The position numbers were made by a program, and so were the translations under genes. From assembly GCA_900540865.1 (NCBI GenBank), contig UQHH01000008.1:1-64000 (forward strand): a stretch of 64,000 bases of DNA, read 5' to 3'. This DNA comes from an uncultured Oscillospiraceae bacterium (GTDB taxonomy: Bacteria; Bacillota; Clostridia; Oscillospirales; Acutalibacteraceae). Below, piece by piece: positions 17,909 through 25,053 of the stretch; the stretch's first letter is position 1, and each line of letters begins with the position of its first letter. Below the pieces are notes generated by a model, which was not told the origin of the DNA, made no database searches, and saw only the letters and a program-made list of their open reading frames with translations.

Positions 17909-18108
17909 TCGTTTATCCGATTATTTCCGGGGAAAACAAAGGCCAGGCTTATAATTTAACCGTCTGTTTGAAAGGTACATCCTTGATAAATAAATAACAA
18001 ATAAACCATTTTCTCTTTTTGCCTATCCAATTTAGACATATATCGATTAAAAATTATAGCAATCCGTACAAACTTACAAAAATTTTACTATAAATTAAAA
18101 CGATTACA

Positions 18109-18136
18109 TTGACTTTATTTATATTTCCGATTTAAA
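18109..18136 (+). promoter_or_regulatory. promoter of second amylase gene
   Basis: TTGACT (18109-18114) with a 16-bp spacer to TTTAAA (18131-18136), in a segment homologous to the first amylase promoter. The -10 is weaker than in the first copy. Confidence 0.5.
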
Positions 18137-18212
18137 CTTGGGTTGACGGGTATTTTGCAAAATACATTCAAAAAAACAAAAACATCTAAAAAACAAAAAT
18201 CAGGAGGTCATC

Positions 18213-20003
18213 ATGTCTAGGTTCAAAAAAAGAGCGGCCAGCATTTTACTGGCCGTCACCATCCTCGTCACCTTCGTCTGCTCCTTCGGCGGCGTGACGA
18301 CAACGGCTTCATCCTCGCTCAATTCACAAGGGCTTGCCACCAATACGCAGGACGGCTTGATATTGCACGCATGGAACTGGTCGTATAACAACATCAAAAA
18401 CAACATGGCAAATATCGCGGCAGCCGGGTACTCAACAGTACAAACCTCTCCGGTACAAAAACCAAAGGATTACGGCGCCACCTGGACACAGGTCAGCACA
18501 CAGTGGTGGAAGCTCTACCAGCCAATCACCCTTGATTTCGCGGACGGCGGTACCTGGCTTGGCACAAAAGCTGAGTTTAAGGCTATGTGCGACACGGCCC
18601 ATTCCTACGGCGTCAAGGTCATTGTAGATATCGTAGCAAACCATATGGCAAGCGCGGGCGGCAATGGAAATAACGCGTCGAACAGGAACTCAGCGATTCC
18701 GTCGGCCATCCGCAACAACGACAGCTACTGGCACATCAACAACATTTCGGCTCATGACGGCAACCGCTATGATATGACGCACGGCTACATCGGCATGCCC
18801 GACCTGAACACTGGAAATACGGATGTCCAGAACTACATCATCAATCTGCTCAAAACCTGCATAGACCTCGGCGCGGACGGCTTCCGTTTCGACGCGGCGA
18901 AGCATATCGAGGTCCCTGAGGACTCCTCAGGCGCGAGCAACTTCTGGCCGAACGTTACAAGCGCGGCGAAAAATTACGCGTCACAAAAGGGCAAATCCCT
19001 TTACATGTACGCGGAAATCCTCAATACCGCCAACACGGCACTGACGAACTACACCAAGTATATGAGCATCACCGACAACCAGACCGGCAATAATGTCTTG
19101 AATAACGTCATCAATTCCAACGCATCAGGCGCCGCAAATCCTGGATACGTATTTAATGTCGGCGCGAGCAAGTCTGTCCTCTGGGCGGAATCACACGATA
19201 CATATGGAAGCGACCAGACGACACTGAACGTCACCGACCAGAATATCAGGCTTGCCTGGGCGGTCGTCGCCTCGCGTGCCGACGCCACCTCGCTCTTCCT
19301 TGCCCGTCCGTCAAGCTTTACAGGAGGCGTTATGGGACAGACAGGCAATACCACGTGGAAAAGCAGCACGGTCGTTGAAGTGAATAAATTTCACAACAAA
19401 TTTATCGGCCAGAGCGAATACCTGAGCAGCAGCGGCAGCATCGTCATCAACGAGCGCGGTACCTCCGGCGCGGTGCTCGTCAACCTAGGCAGCAGCTCCG
19501 TAAACGTCAACGCGACGGCAAACCGCATGGCTTCCGGCACCTACGAAAACCACATTTCAAGCGGTTCCTCCACCTTTACCGTCTCGAACGGAAGAATTAC
19601 CGGAACCATTCCCGCGAAAAGCGTTGCGGTCATCTACAATGCCGGCTCAGAGCCGACCGACCCGCCGACTGACCCAACCGATCCCCCCGCCGGCTCAAAG
19701 ACGCTCTATTTCCAGGACAAGCTCAACTGGAGCTCCGTCAAGGCATATATGTGGAAGGATTCGAGCGGCCACAATAACGCGAACTGGCCCGGCGTCAATA
19801 TGACCTACGTGGGCACAACGCCGAATTCCAGCGAAAAAATCTATTCCATTACCTTTGACCCGGACGAATTCGACCGCATCATCTTCACCAACGGAACCGG
19901 TACGCAGACGGTGGATATTGTAATGGGTTCAAGCGGTACCTGTTACTACTGCACCACGACGACCGGCGGAAAATACAACGTAAGCAGCTACCAATATACA
20001 TAA
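18213..20003 (+). CDS. secreted alpha-amylase (GH13) with starch-binding module (paralogue)
   Basis: A 596-residue paralogue of the previous gene: signal peptide (KKRAASILLAVTILVTFVCS), GH13 barrel with VIVDIVANH, nucleophile Asp in DGFRFDAAKHIE (about 227), acid/base Glu in MYAEILNT (about 268) and AESHDTYG. A Pro/Thr/Asp linker (EPTDPPTDPTDPPAGS) absent from the first copy leads to a CBM26-like module. AGGAGGT lies 5 nt before the ATG. A terminator follows at 20114-20150. The two enzymes probably divide the work on different starch structures; this is inference from duplication only. Confidence 0.92.
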   Translation: MSRFKKRAASILLAVTILVTFVCSFGGVTTTASSSLNSQGLATNTQDGLILHAWNWSYNNIKNNMANIAAAGYSTVQTSPVQKPKDYGATWTQVSTQWWKLYQPITLDFADGGTWLGTKAEFKAMCDTAHSYGVKVIVDIVANHMASAGGNGNNASNRNSAIPSAIRNNDSYWHINNISAHDGNRYDMTHGYIGMPDLNTGNTDVQNYIINLLKTCIDLGADGFRFDAAKHIEVPEDSSGASNFWPNVTSAAKNYASQKGKSLYMYAEILNTANTALTNYTKYMSITDNQTGNNVLNNVINSNASGAANPGYVFNVGASKSVLWAESHDTYGSDQTTLNVTDQNIRLAWAVVASRADATSLFLARPSSFTGGVMGQTGNTTWKSSTVVEVNKFHNKFIGQSEYLSSSGSIVINERGTSGAVLVNLGSSSVNVNATANRMASGTYENHISSGSSTFTVSNGRITGTIPAKSVAVIYNAGSEPTDPPTDPTDPPAGSKTLYFQDKLNWSSVKAYMWKDSSGHNNANWPGVNMTYVGTTPNSSEKIYSITFDPDEFDRIIFTNGTGTQTVDIVMGSSGTCYYCTTTTGGKYNVSSYQYT

Positions 20004-20113
20004 GCGCCAAAACCGGAACGGCCGTTTTTGCCATTGCCAGTAGGCGGTGAAAAAACAAAACGGCATTCCGTACCCCACCCGTATGCTTGCCTTCTTGCAT
20101 ACGGAATACGGGT

Positions 20114-20150
20114 AAGCGCCGCCAATGGGCATTCCCCACGGGCGGCGCTT
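20114..20150 (+). terminator. terminator after second amylase gene
   Basis: A 10-bp perfect stem (20114-20123 with 20141-20150) with an inner TGGG/CCCA pairing, followed by ATTTAT. Confidence 0.6.
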
Positions 20151-20160
20151 ATTTATGCAA

Positions 20161-20197
20161 AAAGGGCCGGAACGGTTCATCCCCGTCCCGGCCCTTT
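20161..20197. terminator. bidirectional terminator, lipoprotein gene
   Basis: A 10-bp stem (20161-20170 with 20188-20197) with A and T runs on either side, 11 bp beyond the lipoprotein stop codon on the minus strand. Confidence 0.75.
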
Positions 20198-20208
20198 ATT
20201 TTCAAATT

Positions 20209-20787
20209 TTACCGGCAGAAATAGATATAATAATCTCCTTGGCGCGCCTTGACCGCTTCCCTTCCGTTGTAATCGGAAAGATATTCAAATGTGTCGGCCG
20301 TCCCGTTCTGATAGGTCACATGGACGCCGCTTGCGTCTACCGTATACGTACCCTTATGCGAGCTGTTGTCTTTGATAATACCAACGCCGACATAAAAAGT
20401 GCCGTCCGCATTGAGGTCGAGCGAACCGCCGTAGGAAAGGCCGGTTCCATAAATTTCGCTCAGCTCAACAGGATTGCCTGAAGCCGCGCTTTCCCCCATC
20501 ATGGGCTCCCAGCTTCCCGTCAGGTCGGGAATATTATTCTGCGGCGCGCTGCTTGCCGAGTCGCCCTGCGGCTCTGTTTGGGAAGCCTGCGGCTGTGTTT
20601 CCTCCGGGGAAGAGCTCTCCTGCGTTTCTTCCTCCGGCTGGGCAGGCCGTGTGGCAGCCTGCGTGCTCTGGGTCGGTTCAGTGGGCGGCGAAGAGCTTTC
20701 CGCATCCTTTTCGTCTTTGCAGCCGTTTAAAAATACAAGCGCCGAAAGGCACAGGATAAGTGCGCTTACCATCCAAATTCTTTTCAT
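20209..20787 (-). CDS. predicted lipoprotein with lipocalin-like C-terminal domain
   Basis: A 192-residue protein. The signal MKRIWMVSALILCLSALVF is followed by a lipobox (FLNGC), so it should be lipid-anchored at the membrane. Residues 24-85 are a disordered P/T/S/E/Q-rich spacer. The last ~105 residues (IPDLTGSWEPMMG... TYTVDASGVHVTYQNGTADTFEY) have the alternating pattern of a small lipocalin-like beta barrel beginning with LTGSW. RBS GAGGAAAG precedes the ATG. It is a single-gene unit closed by the terminator at 20161-20197. The ligand is unknown. Confidence 0.75.
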   Translation of the reverse strand: MKRIWMVSALILCLSALVFLNGCKDEKDAESSSPPTEPTQSTQAATRPAQPEEETQESSSPEETQPQASQTEPQGDSASSAPQNNIPDLTGSWEPMMGESAASGNPVELSEIYGTGLSYGGSLDLNADGTFYVGVGIIKDNSSHKGTYTVDASGVHVTYQNGTADTFEYLSDYNGREAVKARQGDYYIYFCR

Positions 20788-20902
20788 ATGCTTTCCTCTT
20801 TTCCATTCGTTCCGGCAAACGCCGTTTTCATGGTAATCTTACTTCCTATTTTTCTTTCTGTCAACAAAACTCACGAGATTTTGACCGTTAATGACAAGAT
20901 TG

Positions 20903-21631
20903 TCACGGCTTTTGGCAGGGCCGCATTGCTTCATACGCGGTCTTTACCGCATCCTCGCTGATGCTGCAGCGCAGCACATAAGCTGGAACGGAGCTTAAAA
21001 AGCCGTCGAGCATCGCAAGAATTTCCTCCATGACTGCGCGGTCGGCGGAGCGCATTATCTGTGTAAAGATGCGCCGTACCGCTTCGCTGCTTTCTATTTT
21101 CCTGATGGAATTTTCCGGCGCGCGCTCCAGAAAGCAAAGCGCCTGCACCGGAACCATCGCGTTTCTGCTCAAATCATGCTTGCCGGAAAAAGGCGTGCCG
21201 CACGCAAGATAGCCGCTTTCGCCTTTTAACAGAGCGGGCTTGTCGTCGTTGATGAGAAACGCGCGCTCCTTTCCAAAATAATCGAGCCACAGGCCCGTAT
21301 GGGTAGACTTGCCCGTTCCGCTGTCGGCGGAGAACAGATATGCCCTGTTATCAAGCGAGACGGCGGACGCGTGCAGGAAAAATCCACCGTAGTGAATCAG
21401 CTCACAGTAAAAGCGGTACCCAAACCATGTATATTCGTTGCTGTCCATCGGATAATTCCGGTAGGAGCTCAGCCATTCTTCAAAGCCCTGTGCCTGCGGG
21501 TCGATGATGATTTCACAATCCGCTTTCTTGATACTATTGTCCGTTAAACGGTACTGTTTCGCGCGGCCCTCAAGCAGCTTGCAGCGCGGCTCCATAAATA
21601 CGTTTAATCCGGCAATCCGGTAAACAGGCAT
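20903..21631 (-). CDS. HPr-kinase-like P-loop protein
   Basis: About 242 residues from ATG 21631 (MPVYRIAGLNVFMEP) behind GGGGGATATGGG; an upstream in-frame codon at 21754 would overlap pgeF and is rejected. The centre carries HASAVSLDNRAYLF followed by a Walker A loop, SADSGTGKSTHTGLW, then FLINDDKPALL (acidic metal site). This is the arrangement of the C-terminal domain of HPr kinase/phosphorylase. The N-terminal HPr-kinase domain and the signature for HPr contact are not evident, so it is a relative and not HprK itself. Similar proteins occur as stand-alone kinases of unknown or RiPP substrates. It starts 20 nt after pgeF and is probably co-transcribed. Confidence 0.7.
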   Translation of the reverse strand: MPVYRIAGLNVFMEPRCKLLEGRAKQYRLTDNSIKKADCEIIIDPQAQGFEEWLSSYRNYPMDSNEYTWFGYRFYCELIHYGGFFLHASAVSLDNRAYLFSADSGTGKSTHTGLWLDYFGKERAFLINDDKPALLKGESGYLACGTPFSGKHDLSRNAMVPVQALCFLERAPENSIRKIESSEAVRRIFTQIMRSADRAVMEEILAMLDGFLSSVPAYVLRCSISEDAVKTAYEAMRPCQKP

Positions 21632-21651
21632 CCCATATCCCCCGTTTCTTT

Positions 21652-22494
21652 CTATCCGTTTGCTTCCTCCAGGCACATAAACGCCGCCATTCCTCCGCGT
21701 TTGCCGCCTGTTGCCCGGTGTGACCAAAGCAGCCCGCTGTTGCAGCGCGTGCATACGTCGCTTACCGCAATGTTTTCCTCAGGCACGCCTGCGCTTTTTA
21801 AAACCTGCCTATTTGCCTCCAGCAAATCGAGCATATATTTCCCAGCTTCCTTCGGGAAGATAAACTTCTCCGTGTCAAGCTCCGTCATCGCTTTAAAGTG
21901 AGAGCAGCAGCTTTCGTCGACCTCGTAGCAGCATTTCGAGATTGCCGGGCCGATTGCCGCTAATATATCCCCTGGCTCTGTCCCATAATGCTCCCTCATG
22001 CAGTGTACCACCCGCGCGCCGATACGCCCGGCAGTGCCGCGCCATCCGGCGTGCGCCAGCGCGATTACGCGCCGCTTCGTATCGATAAAAAAAAGCGGCG
22101 TGCAGTCCGCGTAATAGGTGACGAGCGTGACGCCCGGCTCATTTGTTACGAGCGCGTCCACGCTCTGCATGTCACGCGGCTTTGTAATCCCAATCCCTTT
22201 TTCCTTTGCGGTAACGCGCCTCACATAGATATGGTGGTCCTGTGCTGAGGCTACCAGGCTATCAAAATCAAAGCCCGCCGACTCACAGAACAGCCTGTAA
22301 TTTTGCAGTACGTTTTCGTCCGCGTCCCCGCGCCCGAAGCTCAGGTTCATAGTGGAAAAATCCCCGGCGCTTACTCCGCCCAGGCGCGTGGAAAACGCGT
22401 GGTTTACAAACGGCACGGCGCGCAGGCTGCCAAATGTAAGGTAAGCGGCGCCTTCCCTGTTGTGGAGCCGCATCGTATCGCTTTTGAAATTCAT
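21652..22494 (-). CDS. pgeF: peptidoglycan editing factor / multicopper polyphenol-oxidase-like protein (YfiH family)
   Basis: A 280-residue YfiH/LACC1-family protein. Members remove mis-incorporated L-Ser-UDP-MurNAc in E. coli and show purine nucleoside-cleaving activity in others. The Cys/His zinc-site motifs are present: SAQDHHIYVRRV, DCTPLFFID, ALAHAGWRGTAGRI (His and Gly-Trp-Arg signature), and the C-terminal DVCTRCNSGLLWSHRATGGKRGGM. Length and motif order are typical. The true substrate in this organism is not settled by sequence. It is the first gene of a two-gene unit with the HPr-kinase-like gene and diverges from a small gene at 22597. Confidence 0.88.
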   Translation of the reverse strand: MNFKSDTMRLHNREGAAYLTFGSLRAVPFVNHAFSTRLGGVSAGDFSTMNLSFGRGDADENVLQNYRLFCESAGFDFDSLVASAQDHHIYVRRVTAKEKGIGITKPRDMQSVDALVTNEPGVTLVTYYADCTPLFFIDTKRRVIALAHAGWRGTAGRIGARVVHCMREHYGTEPGDILAAIGPAISKCCYEVDESCCSHFKAMTELDTEKFIFPKEAGKYMLDLLEANRQVLKSAGVPEENIAVSDVCTRCNSGLLWSHRATGGKRGGMAAFMCLEEANG

Positions 22495-22596
22495 AAAAAG
22501 CCTCCCGAAAGCGTTTTATCTTTCATGCTTTACATTATAAACGGAACCATGGTATAATACAAGCGAAAAACGTCATAGGCAAGCGGGGTCAATACG

Positions 22597-22809
22597 ATGA
22601 AATTCTACAGGCTTTTTGGAAATCACATCGAACCAAACTGCGAATACTGCGACAACTGCATTGAAAACGGCGAAGGCGTAACCATATGCAGGGCAAAAAG
22701 GGAAATTAAAGACGGCAAGTGCTTCCGGTTCAAATATAATCCTCTGCTGCGCGTACCGCATGAAATGCCGCGCCTGCCGCAGTATGACCCAAAGGACTTT
22801 GAGCTTTAA
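22597..22809 (+). CDS. small conserved cysteine-containing protein
   Basis: A 70-residue protein (MKFYRLFGNHIEPNCEYCDN). Cysteines in CEYCDNC, TICRAK and KCFRF could hold a metal. The C-terminal half is Pro/Arg-rich (RVPHEMPRLPQYDPKDFEL). The ATG follows GGGGTC, with a plausible -10 (TATAAT, 22554-22559) upstream. A hairpin terminator follows at 22829-22862. I do not recognise a named family. Confidence 0.65.
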   Translation: MKFYRLFGNHIEPNCEYCDNCIENGEGVTICRAKREIKDGKCFRFKYNPLLRVPHEMPRLPQYDPKDFEL

Positions 22810-22828
22810 TTGAGCTTGTATAAATCAG

Positions 22829-22862
22829 CAGCAGGAGCCCGAAAACGGCTTCTGCTTTTTTA
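22829..22862 (+). terminator. terminator of small Cys protein gene
   Basis: The imperfect stem GCAGCAGGAGCC/GGCTTCTGC is followed by TTTTTT, 20 bp after the stop. Confidence 0.65.
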
Positions 22863-22945
22863 TTCCGAGCGTTTTTCATATTAAAATCGTTTTAAATAAA
22901 GCAATCAAGTGAATCGGCGGGCTCCATTATGCCGATTCAGAGCAT

Positions 22946-22974
22946 AAAAGAAGGGGGATAATCCCCCCCTCTCT
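22946..22974 (-). terminator. terminator of sigma-region-4 gene
   Basis: A G/C-run hairpin (GGGGGAT-TAT-CCCCC on the minus strand) followed by TTCTTTTAT. A second inverted repeat (22911-22918 with 22931-22938) lies just beyond. Confidence 0.55.
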
Positions 22975-23268
22975 TTAATAATAAATGGAGCGCGCCCTAA
23001 GCCTTACAAGCGCCCGCTTGATATGGCGGGAAACCGCCGAGGTGCTGATGCCTAAATCTTCTGCGATTTCTTTCATCTTTTCCCCGCCGAAATAATAGGC
23101 TGTCAAGCACTGGCGCTGCCTTTCAGTCAGCTCTGCGCTGAGCGCCTTGGCCATAAACGCCTTCATGCGCTTTATATCCCCAAGGTTGTCCCCGCGCATA
23201 TTGTACTGCCGCAGCACATAAAGCTCGTCGGTAAACCTATCAAGAGACAGTATCCTGTTTTGCGGCAT
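22975..23268 (-). CDS. sigma-70 region 4-like DNA-binding protein
   Basis: 97 residues from ATG 23268 (MPQNRILSLDRFTDELYVLR) with AGGAGG 8 nt upstream; that site also rejects a longer start at 23319. The C-terminal half (LTERQRQCLTAYYFGGEKMKEIAEDLGISTSAVSRHIKRALVR region, residues about 50-92) is a sigma region 4.2/LuxR-like helix-turn-helix. There is no region 2, so it is not a full sigma factor. It might be a late-gene-type activator or half of a split sigma factor. Its start overlaps the end of the upstream 74-residue gene by 29 nt, implying translational coupling. Confidence 0.7.
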   Translation of the reverse strand: MPQNRILSLDRFTDELYVLRQYNMRGDNLGDIKRMKAFMAKALSAELTERQRQCLTAYYFGGEKMKEIAEDLGISTSAVSRHIKRALVRLRARSIYY

Positions 23269-23464
23269 AGGTATCGCCTCCTCTTCTCTGTAAAATCTCA
23301 GCCGTATGCCGGCAGTCAAGGTACATCGAATACAAAATAGCCGCCCTGCGGTTGTGCTCCATCCTGTTTTCTTCGTTCTCCTCCTCTCTCTTCATTGCGC
23401 TTAACTTTTCTTTTATTTTTTGCGCCTGGACTGCATAATCCTCGGCCCATGCTTTATAATCCAT
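23240..23464 (-). CDS. small helical protein coupled to the sigma-like gene
   Basis: 74 residues from ATG 23464 (MDYKAWAEDYAVQAQKIKEKL) behind GGAGGG; a longer in-frame start at 23614 lacks a ribosome site. It is charged and helical with likely coiled-coil character (KLSAMKREEENEENRMEHNR) and no enzymatic motif. It overlaps the downstream region-4 protein by 29 nt, which suggests the two act together, perhaps as partner or anti-factor. I do not recognise the family. Confidence 0.6.
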   Translation of the reverse strand: MDYKAWAEDYAVQAQKIKEKLSAMKREEENEENRMEHNRRAAILYSMYLDCRHTAEILQRRGGDTYAAKQDTVS

Positions 23465-23610
23465 GATTCCCTCCAAATTTTCTGCAAACTGCATAATCCG
23501 GGTTGAACGGCATGTCCCGGGGCGGTGGTCAACATACCGTTTTTCCTTGAGAAAATCATAACACGAACTAATGTTCGATTCAATGAAATGAATATCCCCC
23601 AATAAAAACA

Positions 23611-23646
23611 GCACCCTGCTGTTCCGTAAAACGAACAGCAGGGCGC
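23611..23646 (-). terminator. terminator of ECF S-component gene
   Basis: A 14-bp stem (23611-23624 with 23633-23646, one G-T pair). On the minus strand it is followed by CTGTTTTTATT. It separates the folT-like gene from the sigma-like pair. Confidence 0.75.
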
Positions 23647-23708
23647 TTTCTCGTAAAATGTCATGGCATTTTCCGGTGGAAACAATTAAAATTAAATGTT
23701 AATTGTTT

Positions 23709-24263
23709 TTACACACGATTCTTCAAAACGGGAACATTGATACGGCCCATCAGCTTTTGCGCACCGAACAGGAGCGCCGTATTCACCGGCAGAAGCGACA
23801 GGTAATTGACAATCCTCCACGGCAGCAGGATTTCTAGCGGCGTACCGTACATCCAGAAGAGGCTTGCCGTCGTAATGATAAGGTCACAGAGCACAGTTGT
23901 TACAGTACAGGCAAAAATCGTGCGTTTAAGGCTTACCGGGCGCTTATAAAGGATTAGGCCCATGAAAAAGCCCGCAAGCACCTTGCTTAAAATAATACCC
24001 GGATTGATTGCGCCAATCGGCTTGATGATTAGCGTTACAATATCCCCCATGCCGCCGAGCACGCCGCCCGCGACAGGGCCGAACAGCGCGGCGCCCAGAG
24101 ATACGGGCAGCGCCGCGAAGGAGATGCGGTAAACGCTTTCGATGTTGATTTCCAGGAAGCCGAGCACGACGCGCAGCGCGAGCAATATGCCGCAGAGCGC
24201 GACCATCTGCACGTTCCCGAATTCCTTGCAGGACGAACGGATTGCATGTCTTTTTTCTTTCAT
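23709..24263 (-). CDS. folT: ECF transporter S component, folate type
   Basis: 184 residues from ATG 24263 (MKEKRHAIRSSCKEFGNVQM), with AGGAG 9 nt upstream. The longer reading frame starting at 24341 would begin inside a terminator hairpin. About six hydrophobic helices are visible, including MVALCGILLALRVVLGFLE and ISFAALPVSLGAALFGPVAGG, as in ECF substrate-binding subunits. A THF riboswitch in the leader strongly indicates folate as substrate. It would need the shared EcfA/A'/T module, which is not in this window. Confidence 0.88.
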   Translation of the reverse strand: MKEKRHAIRSSCKEFGNVQMVALCGILLALRVVLGFLEINIESVYRISFAALPVSLGAALFGPVAGGVLGGMGDIVTLIIKPIGAINPGIILSKVLAGFFMGLILYKRPVSLKRTIFACTVTTVLCDLIITTASLFWMYGTPLEILLPWRIVNYLSLLPVNTALLFGAQKLMGRINVPVLKNRV

Positions 24264-24318
24264 TTGCTGTTGCTCCTTTCTCTTTGTGCTGCAATAAGGA
24301 GTAACGCAAAATAAAAAC

Positions 24319-24352
24319 GGAGCGGGAAAGGCATACGCCAAAGCTCCGCTCC
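24319..24352 (-). terminator. riboswitch-linked attenuator of folT
   Basis: On the minus strand the arms GGAGCGG (24352-24346) and CCGCTCC (24325-24319) form a stem with further inner pairing, followed by GTTTTTATTTT. It lies between the THF aptamer and the folT start codon, so ligand-dependent termination is likely. Confidence 0.7.
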
Positions 24353-24392
24353 TAAAGCTCCGCGGCTGAAGACAGCCGTTTCATCCTTATGG

Positions 24393-24511
24393 TACAGCGG
24401 GATGCGAATCCTGAACCGCAGGGACTAAGCCCGTTTCGTCCGTCTGACAACTCCCCGTTCAGACGGCACTGTACACCATAATGGGTGCCACGCGCAGGAT
24501 TCTACTCTGTA
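24393..24511 (-). ncRNA. tetrahydrofolate (THF) riboswitch
   Basis: On the minus strand the 5' side reads ACAGAGTAGAATCCTGCGCG and the 3' side reads CAGGATTCGCATCCCGCTGT. The two pair as the P1/P2 stems and carry the conserved AGAGTAG and GCATCCCGCT elements of the THF-I class. An internal arm (CCGTCTGA...TCAGACGG) fits P3. It precedes a folate-type ECF S component. With the attenuator at 24319-24352 it probably switches off folT when folate is plentiful. Confidence 0.85.
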
Positions 24512-24545
24512 ATAAACATTTTTTGTGCGGGAATGCACGTTTGTT

Positions 24546-24574
24546 ATTTTAACAAATGAAGTGACGTTTGTCAA
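24546..24574 (-). promoter_or_regulatory. promoter of the folT leader
   Basis: On the minus strand TTGACA (24574-24569) and TAAAAT (24551-24546) are separated by 17 bp, about 35 bp upstream of the riboswitch. Confidence 0.7.
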
Positions 24575-24703
24575 TTCCCCGGTCAATTCATTTGTCACAA
24601 AAAAGAAAATTCACATATAATAAAACAGATGCTGTTTGAAAGTCTTCCTCTCTCTCGACCGGTAAAAAGAATACAAAATTACAAAAAGTTTTTTGAAAAG
24701 GCA

Positions 24704-24732
24704 TTGACAAACAACAAAAGGAGCGCTATACT
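24704..24732 (+). promoter_or_regulatory. trp operon promoter
   Basis: A consensus TTGACA (24704-24709) and TATACT (24727-24732) with a 17-bp spacer, directly ahead of the T-box leader. Confidence 0.8.
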
Positions 24733-24754
24733 TACAACAATTTAAAAAACAAAA

Positions 24755-25019
24755 CCGCTGAACAAGAGTAGTAGAAAAAATACAGCGTTTCCAGAGAGCC
24801 GTTAGCTGGTGGGAATACGGCAGCAATGTTTTTTTTGAATGGACTTGTGAGGGCAGCCTGAAACCGCATTGTGGGAGTAGGCGCTGACGGGGATTCCTTC
24901 GCCGTTACCAGAAAGGAGCGTATGTCAGTACGTAAAGTGGGCGTTTTACGCCAATTTGGGTGGTACCGCAGAAGTTTATAAAAGCTTTTGTCCCTTTTCG
25001 GGGACGAAAGCTTTTTTTA
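24755..25019 (+). ncRNA. T-box leader, tryptophan specific
   Basis: Stem I begins near AGAGAGCCGTTAGCTGGTGG (24794 on). The specifier region GAATGGACTTGTGAGGGC (24828 on) offers TGG, the Trp codon, followed by A as usual. The antiterminator T-box GGGTGGTACCGCAG (24958-24971) is perfect. The competing terminator (24981-24994 with 25000-25013, then a T run) precedes trpE. Uncharged tRNA-Trp should allow read-through. The specifier call also fits the trp genes downstream. Confidence 0.93.
24981..25019 (+). terminator. T-box terminator of the trp operon
   Basis: The stem AAAGCTTTTGTCCC/GGGACGAAAGCTTT with a loop of about 5 nt, followed by TTTTTAT, 35 bp upstream of the trpE ATG. Confidence 0.9.
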
Positions 25020-25053
25020 TTTACCTAAAAAACAAAAAGAAAGGGTGATAACA

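Larger units (their letters stand above)
17795..18212. other. intergenic region between the amylase genes
   Basis: It contains the terminator at 17875-17908 and the duplicated amylase promoter region (about 18050-18136). No ORF is seen. Confidence 0.6.
24264..25053. other. divergent regulatory region: THF riboswitch (minus) and Trp T-box (plus)
   Basis: This 790-bp gene-free stretch holds two RNA-controlled leaders reading away from each other. On the left are the folT promoter, THF riboswitch and terminator; on the right are the trp promoter, T-box and terminator. No protein-coding ORF is supported. Confidence 0.85.

Noticed and set aside
20903..21631. Annotation as HPr kinase/phosphorylase (HprK)
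   Set aside because: The protein lacks the N-terminal HprK domain and is shorter; only the P-loop half is recognisable.
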